The position numbers and the translations under genes are program-made. Shown here one piece after another: positions 52,266 through 62,746 of a stretch of 64,000 bases of DNA. Source of the DNA: Panagrolaimus kolymaensis (lineage: Eukaryota; Nematoda; Chromadorea; Rhabditida; Panagrolaimidae); contig JAJQJQ010000018.1 of NCBI GenBank assembly GCA_028622995.1, positions 1,860,001 through 1,924,000 of the forward strand, written 5' to 3'. Within the stretch, counting starts at the first letter, position 1, and each line of letters starts with the position of its first letter. The notes under the pieces are model-generated. The model made no database searches, was not told the origin of the DNA, and was given only the letters and a program-made list of their open reading frames with translations.

Positions 52266-52825
52266 ATTTTGGCGAATTAGGAAATCAAAGGCTTTTCAAG
52301 CGCAATGGTTCTTTAAGGACCTCAAACCCGAAGGGCTAGCATCAGCTCTTAGTCGTCCAAGGTGATTATCAAATTTGGCGAAGCCTTTATATTAAATTTA
52401 TGATAATTTTTGATCCACATATTTAACACGGTTCTCCTAGTTCCTCTAAACACAGAAAAATTTATGGGAGGTTCCCATCCTATTAAAGTGGTTAGTAACT
52501 ATTTCAAAACTAATTATATATCATTATTTAATGCTATTTATCATAATATCTTGGCTTTTTAACGATTAATTAGCATAATTTAAAGTTTTTCGCGAAAATC
52601 ACAGTTTTTTGACTAAAACTTTTTTTCCATTCAATGGTTTAACTATGAAACTAGGAGGTGCAGAACTTCAGAATATGACAAATTTGATTTTCCTTTTTAT
52701 ATTTTAACTAAAGTTATTGGGCTTAGAGAAAAGTTGGCCCCGTTTGCATTATTAAGGTACCATTTTTTTTTTTCAAAAATCGATGAAAAAATTTTGCAAC
52801 ATGCATTTTCCCTTCCTTTGTCGCA

Positions 52826-52901
52826 CTTGCTCAGTGGTGGAAGGCGGTGTATTGAAAGGTTGATGGAAGTTCGAAACCGCGGAGATGTAAATAATTTTTT
52901 T
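52826..52901 (+). other. tRNA-like A/B-box segment in satellite unit
   Basis: CTTGCTCAGTGGTGG matches the A box with one mismatch; GTTCGAAACC, about 30 nt later, fits the B box GTTCRANNC; a T-run follows 17 nt on. Copies lie at about 54295, 55764, 59672, 61662 and 63132. In the diverged unit near 57264 the B box has decayed to GTTCTAAACC. It may derive from a tRNA or SINE head. Confidence 0.5.
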
Positions 52902-53447
52902 GAATATCTTTAACTATAAAATGGAGGGAAATATTATTAAAATAATTTATGCTAATTTTATAACATAATTAGAATAATAAAAAAGCGATATTTATCGAAA
53001 AATTAGCATATTTTTAATGTTTTTGACCAAATTTGGGGTAATGTATCTTTGGTTGATCGATCTTTTGGTGGATTTTCGATGGTTTTTGTGTTTATGGATT
53101 TTGGGTTTATGGATCTGTGAGTGGATTTTTATGGATTTTTACCGTTCTTTGAGTGGATTTAGAAAAATTCTTGGATTATTTTGAATGATCCACGGGTTGA
53201 TTTTTATGGATCTTCGGGTGGGTTATGATAGATCCTTCCGCGGAATTTGAATGATCCTTGGGTGAATTTCCATGGATCTTTCAACTGTTTTCGGTGGATT
53301 TTCGTGGATATTTTGGTGGATATTAGGAGAGCTTCGGGTGGATATTTGACTAAGGTAGATCGAACTTTTGGTTGATCGATCTTAGGGTGGATGTATCTTT
53401 AGGTGGATTTTTATGGATCTCTTTACTGTTTTGGGTGGATTTCTCGG

Positions 53448-53764
53448 TATCTTTGGGTTGATGGATCTTTGGGTTGATGGATCTTTGGGTTGATGGATCT
53501 TTGGGTTGATGGATCTTTGGGTGGATTTCTCGGTATCCTTGGGTTGATAGATCCTTGGGTTGATAGATCTTTGGGTTGATGGATCTTTGGGTTGATGGAT
53601 CTTTGGGTGGATTTCTCGGTATCCTTGGGTTGATAGATCTTTGGGTTGATGGATCCTTGGGTTGATAGATCTTTGGGTTGATGGATCTTTGGGTTGATAG
53701 ATCTTTGGGTTGATGGATCTTTGGGTTTATGGATCTTTGGGTTGATGGATCTTTGGGTGGATGG
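53448..53764. repeat. 16-bp G-rich minisatellite in satellite unit B1
   Basis: Repeats of GGGTTGATGGATCTTT with variants ATAGATC and ATCCTTGG, interrupted by GGGTGGATTTCTCGGTATC. The plus strand is G-rich. Equivalent arrays lie at about 54917-55233, 56388-56737 (two extra 16-mers), 57879-57953 (short), 62287-62602 and 63757-64000. The reverse strand is open in all frames because the unit lacks stops, giving meaningless long Pro/Lys/Ser-rich frames. Confidence 0.95.
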
Positions 53765-53781
53765 ATGATAACTTCCACTTC

Positions 53782-53802
53782 AAGGGGCGCGAAGCGCCCC
53801 TT
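53782..53802. other. GAA-loop hairpin of satellite unit, copy 1
   Basis: AAGGGGCGC, loop GAA, GCGCCCCTT: nine perfect pairs, then a T-run. The core GCGAAGC is known to form an extraordinarily stable DNA mini-hairpin. Confidence 0.93.
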
Positions 53803-53909
53803 TTTTCATTCTCCTTACTACATATTTGGTATCAAAATGAAGAGCTCATTCTTATCTATTTTAATTTATATTTTTTTTTTAAAAACATATGTGGATCCCG
53901 TGTCACTGG

Positions 53910-55378
53910 TTCCTCTAAACACAGAAAAATTTATGGGAGGTTCCCATCCTATTAAAGTGGTTAGTAACTATTTCAAAACTAATTATATATCATTATTTAA
54001 TGCTATTTATCATAATATCTTGGCTTTTTAACGATTAATTAGCATAATTTAAAGTTTTTCGCGAAAATCACAGTTTTTTGACTAAAACTTTTTTTCCATT
54101 CAATGGTTTAACTATGAAACTAGGAGGTGCAGAACTTCAGAATATGACAAATTTGATTTTCCTTTTTATATTTTAACTAAAGTTATTGGGCTTAGAGAAA
54201 AGTTGGCCCCGTTTGCATTATTAAGGTACCATTTTTTTTTTTCAAAAATCGATGAAAAAATTTTGCAACATGCATTTTCCCTTCCTTTGTCGCACTTGCT
54301 CAGTGGTGGAAGGCGGTGTATTGAAAGGTTGATGGAAGTTCGAAACCGCGGAGATGTAAATAATTTTTTTGAATATCTTTAACTATAAAATGGAGGGAAA
54401 TATTATTAAAATAATTTATGCTAATTTTATAACATAATTAGAATAATAAAAAAGCGATATTTATCGAAAAATTAGCATATTTTTAATGTTTTTGACCAAA
54501 TTTGGGGTAATGTATCTTTGGTTGATCGATCTTTTGGTGGATTTTCGATGGTTTTTGTGTTTATGGATTTTGGGTTTATGGATCTGTGAGTGGATTTTTA
54601 TGGATTTTTACCGTTCTTTGAGTGGATTTAGAAAAATTCTTGGATTATTTTGAATGATCCACGGGTTGATTTTTATGGATCTTCGGGTGGGTTATGATAG
54701 ATCCTTCCGCGGAATTTGAATGATCCTTGGGTGAATTTCCATGGATCTTTCAACTGTTTTCGGTGGATTTTCGTGGATATTTTGGTGGATATTAGGAGAG
54801 CTTCGGGTGGATATTTGACTAAGGTAGATCGAACTTTTGGTTGATCGATCTTAGGGTGGATGTATCTTTAGGTGGATTTTTATGGATCTCTTTACTGTTT
54901 TGGGTGGATTTCTCGGTATCTTTGGGTTGATGGATCTTTGGGTTGATGGATCTTTGGGTTGATGGATCTTTGGGTTGATGGATCTTTGGGTGGATTTCTC
55001 GGTATCCTTGGGTTGATAGATCCTTGGGTTGATAGATCTTTGGGTTGATGGATCTTTGGGTTGATGGATCTTTGGGTGGATTTCTCGGTATCCTTGGGTT
55101 GATAGATCTTTGGGTTGATGGATCCTTGGGTTGATAGATCTTTGGGTTGATGGATCTTTGGGTTGATAGATCTTTGGGTTGATGGATCTTTGGGTTTATG
55201 GATCTTTGGGTTGATGGATCTTTGGGTGGATGGATGATAACTTCCACTTCAAGGGGCGCGAAGCGCCCCTTTTTTCATTCTCCTTACTACATATTTGGTA
55301 TCAAAATGAAGAGCTCATTCTTATCTATTTTAATTTATATTTTTTTTTTAAAAACATATGTGGATCCCGTGTCACTGG
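53910..55378. repeat. Satellite unit B, copy 2 (1469 bp)
   Basis: Same order and length as copy 1, with no difference noticed by eye. Confidence 0.95.
55251..55271. other. GAA-loop hairpin of satellite unit, copy 2
   Basis: Identical 9-bp stem and loop, 1469 bp after copy 1. Confidence 0.93.
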
Positions 55379-56880
55379 TTCCTCTAAACACAGAAAAATT
55401 TATGGGAGGTTCCCATCCTATTAAAGTGGTTAGTAACTATTTCAAAACTAATTATATATCATTATTTAATGCTATTTATCATAATATCTTGGCTTTTTAA
55501 CGATTAATTAGCATAATTTAAAGTTTTTCGCGAAAATCACAGTTTTTTGACTAAAACTTTTTTTCCATTCAATGGTTTAACTATGAAACTAGGAGGTGCA
55601 GAACTTCAGAATATGACAAATTTGATTTTCCTTTTTATATTTTAACTAAAGTTATTGGGCTTAGAGAAAAGTTGGCCCCGTTTGCATTATTAAGGTACCA
55701 TTTTTTTTTTTCAAAAATCGATGAAAAAATTTTGCAACATGCATTTTCCCTTCCTTTGTCGCACTTGCTCAGTGGTGGAAGGCGGTGTATTGAAAGGTTG
55801 ATGGAAGTTCGAAACCGCGGAGATGTAAATAATTTTTTTGAATATCTTTAACTATAAAATGGAGGGAAATATTATTAAAATAATTTATGCTAATTTTATA
55901 ACATAATTAGAATAATAAAAAAGCGATATTTATCGAAAAATTAGCATATTTTTAATGTTTTTGACCAAATTTGGGGTAATGTATCTTTGGTTGATCGATC
56001 TTTTGGTGGATTTTCGATGGTTTTTGTGTTTATGGATTTTGGGTTTATGGATCTGTGAGTGGATTTTTATGGATTTTTACCGTTCTTTGAGTGGATTTAG
56101 AAAAATTCTTGGATTGATTTTGAATGATCCACGGGTTGATTTTTATGGATCTTCGGGTGGGTTATGATAGATCCTTCCGCGGAATTTGAATGATCCTTGG
56201 GTGAATTTCCATGGATCTTTCAACTGTTTTCGGTGGATTTTCGTGGATATTTTGGTGGATATTAGGAGAGCTTCGGGTGGATATTTGACTAAGGTAGATC
56301 GAACTTTTGGTTGATCGATCTTAGGGTGGATGTATCTTTATGTGGATTTTTATGGATCTCTTTACTGTTTTGGGTGGATTTCTCGGTATCTTTGGGTTGA
56401 TGGATCTTTGGGTTGATGGATCTTTGGGTTGATGGATCTTTGGGTTGATGGATCTTTGGGTTGATGGATCTTTGGGTTGATGGATCTTTGGGTGGATTTC
56501 TCGGTATCCTTGGGTTGATAGATCCTTGGGTTGATAGATCTTTGGGTTGATGGATCTTTGGGTTGATGGATCTTTGGGTGGATTTCTCGGTATCCTTGGG
56601 TTGATAGATCTTTGGGTTGATGGATCCTTGGGTTGATAGATCTTTGGGTTGATGGATCTTTGGGTTGATAGATCTTTGGGTTGATGGATCTTTGGGTTTA
56701 TGGATCTTTGGGTTGATGGATCTTTGGGTGGATGGATGATAACTTCCACTTCAAGGGGCGCGAAGCGCCCCTTTTTTCATTCTCCTTACTACATATTTGG
56801 TATCAAAATGAAGAGCTCATTCTTATCTATTTTAATTTATATTTTTTTTTTAAAAACATATGTGGATCCCGTGTCACTGG
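55379..56880. repeat. Satellite unit B, copy 3 (1502 bp)
   Basis: Differs from copies 1-2 by two extra 16-mers in the minisatellite, one extra base (GGATTGATTTTG) and TTTATGTGG for TTTAGGTGG. The same variants return in copy 7, so copies 3 and 7 form a subtype. Confidence 0.93.
56753..56773. other. GAA-loop hairpin of satellite unit, copy 3
   Basis: Identical stem and loop. Confidence 0.93.
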
Positions 56881-58089
56881 TTCCTCTAAACACAGAAAAA
56901 TTAATGGGAGGTTCCCATAGGGTTAAGCCGGTTAGTAACTATCTCAAAACTAATTATATATCATTATTTAATGCTATTTATCATAATTTTTGGGCTTTTT
57001 AATATTCAAATATACCTAATTAACGTTTTTCATGAAAATCGCGGTATTTTGACTAAAACTTTTTTTCCATTCAATGGTTTAACTATGAAACTAGGAGGTG
57101 CAGAACTTCAGAATATGACAAATTTGATTTTCCTTTTTATATTTTAACAAAAGCTATTGGGCTTAGAGAAAACGTGGCAGAATCGAATTTATAAAGGTCC
57201 AATTTTTTTTTTCAAAAATCGAAGAAATTTTTTTGCAACATGCATTTTCTCTTCCTTTGTCACATTTGCTCAGTGGTGGAAGGCGGTGAATTTAGAGAAG
57301 GATGAAAGTTCTAAACCGCCGAAATGTAAATAATTTTTTGAATATGTTTCTTTTTTAAATAAAAGGGAATATTATTTAAATAATTTATGTTAATTTTATA
57401 ACATAATTAGAATAATAAAAAAGCGATATTTATCGAAAAATTAACATATTTTTAATGTTTTTGACCAAAACAATTCCCCAATGATTTATAATTATTTTTA
57501 AAAGGCTTTTAAATTATTTTTTGCGTATTTTATTATGCAAATTTAGCTGAAATATTAGCATGAATATTGTTTTAGATGGATAATTAAGAATGTGTGGGTG
57601 GATTTCTAATGATGTTTTGGTTGATATTGAATGAACTTCGTGTGAATTTTGAACGATCCTCGAGTGTTTTTGGATGGATCTTTTAACTGTTTTGGGCGGA
57701 CTTTAATAGATCTTTTTATTGTATTTGGTGGATTTTAATGGACATTTGAAGAGCTTCGGATGGATATTTGACTAAGGTTGATCGATCTTTTGGTTGATCG
57801 ATCTTAGGGTGGATGTATCTTTAGGTAGATTTTTATGGATCTCTTTACTGTTTTGGGTGTATTTCTCGGGATCCTTAAGTGGATGGATCTTTGGGTTTAT
57901 GGATCTTTGGGTTGATGGATCTTTGGGTGGATGGATCTTTGGGTGGATGAATCAAAATCGTCACTTCAAGGGGCGCGAAGCGCCCCTTTTTTCATTCTCC
58001 TTTGTGTAAGTATGGTATCAAAATGTTCGTCCCAACCTCCTCTATTAAAATTTTAGCTTTTTTTATTAATATATATGTGGATCCTGTTT
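56881..58089. repeat. Satellite unit B, copy 4, diverged
   Basis: The first ~600 bp align with many substitutions and small indels; the middle is replaced or highly diverged, and the minisatellite is reduced to a few units (57879-57953). The terminal hairpin (57968-57988) is nevertheless unchanged. An older copy. Confidence 0.85.
57968..57988. other. GAA-loop hairpin of diverged unit 4
   Basis: Perfectly conserved 9-bp stem and GAA loop in an otherwise diverged unit. Confidence 0.93.
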
Positions 58090-59288
58090 CACTGGTTATA
58101 TATATGTAAAAAAGGTATGGGTAGTTAGCAGTTTGAAAAACCCGGCCGATTGTTTGATTTTTCTATTTATAGATTCTGGGGTAGTTTCATATGGAGATTA
58201 CGGGAAAATTAGTCTTTTTATCATAAGTAAAGATATGCTAATTCAAAAAGTTTTCGTAAAGGTTTGTAAAACCGGGACTTAGCCATTTTTTCACGTTTTT
58301 TTTATCATTTCAAACTTAGTTTGCTCAAATCGTCAATTAGGTGTATTTATCAAACTCAAAAGTCCGGAAAATATTCCTGTAGCAAATTTCATGTAGTATT
58401 TGATTTTTATAAATTCAACATAATACAACTTGACGGAAATGAGTTCATTTGGGTTTGAATATGTAAATTTTCTTCAAATTTTTTCAATCACTTTTTCTCT
58501 TTTGTAGCTTTGGCGCAATGGGTTGGAACTTTAAGTGAGGCTATGGAAGTGAAAAGTTCGAGTTTTTTTATGGTTTTTTGATGAAACTTCATAGGTTTTA
58601 ATTATATTTATAGAGGCTAATAATATTTAAATAATTTTTTAAAATTATTTGACATAACAAATATGCAAATTTTTCAAGAAATTTCCATATATTTTAGAAT
58701 TTTTTAGAGACTTAGGTAATTAAACTTTGAATTTATGGATTAATTATTTTGTACAGATATCGGGTGGATTTTTTTGACGGTTCTCATTAATCCAATTTGG
58801 GTGGATTTTTTGACGGTTCTCATTAATCCAATTTGGGTGGATTTTTTGACGGTTCTCCAATACCTATTTCGGGTGGATTTTTTGACGGTTCTCATTAATC
58901 CAATTTGGGTGGATTTTTTGACTGTTCTCATTAATCCAATTTGGGTGGATTTTTTGACGGTTCTCCAATACCTATTTCGGGTGGATTTTTTGACGGTTCT
59001 CTAATACCCATTTTGGGTGGATTTTTTAACGGTTCTCTAATACCAATTTGGGTGGATTTTTTAACGGTTCTAATACCAATTTGGGTGGATTTTTTAACGG
59101 TTCTCATTAATCCAATTTTGGTGAATTAGGAAAACAAAGGCTTTTCAAGCGCAATGATTCTTTAAGGACCTCAAACCCGAAGGGCTAGCATCAGCTCTTA
59201 GTCGTCCAAGGTGATTATCAAATTTGGTGAAGCCCTTTAATACGGTTCTCTATTTTTTTTAGTTCTGTAACCTAAACGGTTCTCCTAG
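58090..59288. repeat. Companion repeat block A, copy 2
   Basis: Diverged copy of 51042-52440: the same landmark order, including the tRNA-like segment (58507-58569) and the 36-bp minisatellite (58756-59115, with the ATTAATCCAATTT spacer common). It joins a B unit at the same point (TTCCTCTAAACACA) as copy 1 does, so A-B is a repeated junction. Confidence 0.85.
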
Positions 59289-59940
59289 TTCCTCTAAACA
59301 CATAAAAATTTTAGGGTGGTTCCCTTCCTATTAAAGTGGTTAGTAACTATCTCAAAAGTAATAATATATCATTATTTAATGCTATTTATCATAATATCTT
59401 CGCTTTTTAACAATTAATTTGCATAATATGTGAATTTTCGCGAAAATAACTGTTTTTTGACTAAAACTTTTTTTCCATTCAATGGTTTAACTATGAAACT
59501 AGGAGGTGCAGAACTTCAGAATATGACAAATTTGATTTTCCTTTTTATATTTTAACTAAAGTTATTGGGCTTAGAGAAAAGTTGGCCCCGTTTGCATTAT
59601 TAAGGTACCATTTTTTTTTTTCAAAAATCGATGAAAAAATTTTGCAACATGCATTTTCCCTTCCTTTGTCGCATTTGCTCAGTGGTGGAAGGCGCTTGCC
59701 TTTGAAAAAGATGAAAGTTCGAAACCGCGGAGTTGTAAATATTTATTTTGAATATCTTTAACTATAAAATGGAGGGGAATATTATATAAATAATTTATGC
59801 TAATTTTTCAACTTAAAAAAACGCATAATTATAGAAAAATAGCATATTTTTAATGTTTTTGACTCAAACAATTATTTATCATTGAGGAATTATTTTTAAA
59901 AGGTATTTAAATAATTTTTTGCAGATTTAGTCCGCAACTC
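59289..59940. repeat. Satellite unit B, copy 5, partial
   Basis: Only the AT-rich half with the tRNA-like segment is present, with scattered changes. It ends near 59940, where non-repeat sequence begins; the minisatellite and hairpin are missing. Confidence 0.85.
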
Positions 59941-61276
59941 TTTTTTTAAGTACAAAATAAAAAATGATGGGCTTTATTGATTTTTTTTTCTTTTCGTCGA
60001 TGTACATAATAATCACAAAAAAGTTCAAAACAGCGCGAAAGAAAAAGAAGAAAAAATGTGGTTAAATTTTTTTCAGAACCCAATTTAAAATAATAATTAA
60101 AAAATCGTAAAAAATCAAGAAACGGCATATGTTTTAAAGTTTTTATTTTTAAGGCAATTGTTTACCAAATTGGTTTTTACATAGTTTTGAATGTTCAATG
60201 AGCGGCATGCATGTATTGCGGCGACAAAAAAAGAAAAGAAAAAATACAGATAGATTTTTTAAGGTTTTTTGTTTGAATTTTCCACAAATTATACGTTTTT
60301 TAACCAAGCTTTCTTCTTACAAGTGTCAAAATATTTTTATTTCTTAAAAGTTTTAATGAAACAGCATGTTATCAAACAAGTATTCCTTTATTTTTATTCA
60401 TGTTGTCTGTAGCACTTCTGTGGAATTGCAAATTATTTTTATTTGTCCTTCATACTTTTTGTAATCTTTTAAATAAAATTCGATCCTTGAATTGCTATCG
60501 TTTTTTTATATCAAATTTAAAAATATTAATGGCCATTTAGTTAATTAAACCCAAAAAATTATGATTTTCAAATGATATCTTTCTCAAAAATTTGATTATA
60601 AAATTTAAAAAATATATGTATCAACAATTCAAAAAGGAAAAAACCCAAACAATTTTTTTTACTTTCTCTTTTAAAGGGAGTGTCTCAGGCGATGGCAGGA
60701 ATTCCTTACGACGGCTCCCTTTGTTTTTGCTTACGAAACATTTCGAAATGCTTTTCGTGGAAGGAAATTTTTTTACAAATAGCTACAAAAAGCTTCAAAG
60801 TTTTTGTAGCACTTTGGAAGGCTTTGAGACAGTGAAAAAACTTTCGGGCTAGGAACACCCGTCGTAAGGAATCCTGCCATCGCCTGAGACACTCCCTTTA
60901 ATGAAAAATAAATTTTTCATTGGAAAAAATTGCGCTGCTTTTTTATCGATTGATTTTTTCCTTTTAGTTTCAACGCCAAAACAATCACTTTTTTTTTTGC
61001 GCAACCATAAATAAATACACACACATAAGCCTTTTTTTAAGCACAAATGTTTTGACAAAAAATTCAAGGTGCGCATAGCGCTCTTTTTTTTGTGCCTTTG
61101 CTTTCATTTTTTAGTGACAGAAAAAAATTACTTTTAAATGCAAAAAACATATTGAATAGGTGTGCTGGAAGATATCGCTAATTTTTTTTTCTCTTTGAAA
61201 AATACGCATTTGTTTCAAACAAAGAAGAAAAGTCATAAACAAAAGCAAAAAAAAAGAAGAACGCATCTGAATTTTA
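59941..61276. other. Non-satellite island inside the array
   Basis: AT-rich sequence unlike the satellite, with no supportable gene. It contains the foldback element at 60672-60900. The satellite resumes at 61277 exactly at the TTCCTCTAAACACAG anchor. Confidence 0.7.
60672..60900. mobile_element. Foldback/MITE-like element, 229 bp
   Basis: About 42-bp inverted repeats (60672-60714 and about 60859-60900), starting TAAAGGGAGTGTCTCAGG and differing by one base (GGAATTCC against GGATTCC), flank a ~145-bp centre. TA lies at both outer ends, fitting a Tc1/mariner-type TA duplication. No coding capacity. Confidence 0.75.
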
Positions 61277-62746
61277 TTCCTCTAAACACAGAAAAATTTA
61301 TGGGAGGTTCCCATCCTATTAAAGTGGTTAGTAACTATTTCAAAACTAATTATATATCATTATTTAATGCTATTTATCATAATATCTTGGCTTTTTAACG
61401 ATTAATTAGCATAATTTAAAGTTTTTCGCGAAAATCACAGTTTTTTGACTAAAACTTTTTTTCCATTCAATGGTTTAACTATGAAACTAGGAGGTGCAGA
61501 ACTTCAGAATATGACAAATTTGATTTTCCTTTTTATATTTTAACTAAAGTTATTGGGCTTAGAGAAAAGTTGGCCCCGTTTGCATTATTAAGGTACCATT
61601 TTTTTTTTTCAAAAATCGATGAAAAAATTTTGCAACATGCATTTTCCCTTCCTTTGTCGCACTTGCTCAGTGGTGGAAGGCGGTGTATTGAAAGGTTGAT
61701 GGAAGTTCGAAACCGCGGAGATGTAAATAATTTTTTTGAATATCTTTAACTATAAAATGGAGGGAAATATTATTAAAATAATTTATGCTAATTTTATAAC
61801 ATAATTAGAATAATAAAAAAGCGATATTTATCGAAAAATTAGCATATTTTTAATGTTTTTGACCAAATTTGGGGTAATGTATCTTTGGTTGATCGATCTT
61901 TTGGTGGATTTTCGATGGTTTTTGTGTTTATGGATTTTGGGTTTATGGATCTGTGAGTGGATTTTTATGGATTTTTACCGTTCTTTGAGTGGATTTAGAA
62001 AAATTCTTGGATTGATTTTGAATGATCCACGGGTTGATTTTTATGGATCTTCGGGTGGGTTATGATAGATCCTTCCGCGGAATTTGAATGATCCTTGGGT
62101 GAATTTCCATGGATCTTTCAACTGTTTTCGGTGGATTTTCGTGGATATTTTGGTGGATATTAGGAGAGCTTCGGGTGGATATTTGACTAAGGTAGATCGA
62201 ACTTTTGGTTGATCGATCTTAGGGTGGATGTATCTTTAGGTGGATTTTTATGGATCTCTTTACTGTTTTGGGTGGATTTCTCGGTATCTTTGGGTTGATG
62301 GATCTTTGGGTTGATGGATCTTTGGGTTGATGGATCTTTGGGTTGATGGATCTTTGGGTGGATTTCTCGGTATCCTTGGGTTGATAGATCCTTGGGTTGA
62401 TAGATCTTTGGGTTGATGGATCTTTGGGTTGATGGATCTTTGGGTGGATTTCTCGGTATCCTTGGGTTGATAGATCTTTGGGTTGATGGATCCTTGGGTT
62501 GATAGATCTTTGGGTTGATGGATCTTTGGGTTGATAGATCTTTGGGTTGATGGATCTTTGGGTTTATGGATCTTTGGGTTGATGGATCTTTGGGTGGATG
62601 GATGATAACTTCCACTTCAAGGGGCGCGAAGCGCCCCTTTTTTCATTCTCCTTACTACATATTTGGTATCAAAATGAAGAGCTCATTCTTATCTATTTTA
62701 ATTTATATTTTTTTTTTAAAAACATATGTGGATCCCGTGTCACTGG
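61277..62746. repeat. Satellite unit B, copy 6 (1470 bp)
   Basis: Near-identical to copies 1-2 with the one-base insertion of copy 3 (GGATTGATTTTG). Confidence 0.95.
62619..62639. other. GAA-loop hairpin of satellite unit, copy 6
   Basis: Identical stem and loop, at the end of the sixth unit's minisatellite. Confidence 0.93.

Larger units (their letters stand above)
51042..52440. repeat. Companion repeat block A, copy 1
   Basis: About 1.4 kb with a second, partly diverged copy at 58090-59288. Shared landmarks in order are GTAGTTT..GGAGATTACGGGAAAA, GCTAATTCAAAAAGTTTTCG, a tRNA-like A/B-box segment, ATATGCAAATTTTTCAAG, the 36-bp minisatellite, and AAACCCGAAGGGCTAGCATC just before block B. 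The long hairpin at 51082-51118 is specific to this copy. No coding capacity. Confidence 0.85.
52441..53909. repeat. Satellite unit B, copy 1 (1469 bp)
   Basis: Anchored at TTCCTCTAAACACAG. In order it holds a conserved AT-rich half, a tRNA-like A/B-box segment (52826-52901), GGATTT-rich degenerate repeats, a 16-bp G-rich minisatellite (about 53448-53764) and a GAA-loop hairpin (53782-53802). It appears identical to copy 2. Confidence 0.95.

Noticed and set aside
53350..53778. 142-codon open frame on the minus strand (repeated at 54819, 56321 and 62187) rich in STQRSINPK
   Set aside because: It is the reverse translation of the 16-bp minisatellite, whose unit lacks stops; the period of 16 codons is simply three repeats. 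No independent coding evidence.
53782..53802. Helitron 3' terminus
   Set aside because: The hairpin would fit, but no CTRR end follows at the expected distance and no TC 5' end was found; kept only as a possibility.
53729..54031. 100-codon plus-strand frame recurring in the satellite units (also 55198, 56700, 62566)
   Set aside because: It crosses the hairpin and AT-rich satellite sequence, has no domain and is conserved only because the units are identical.
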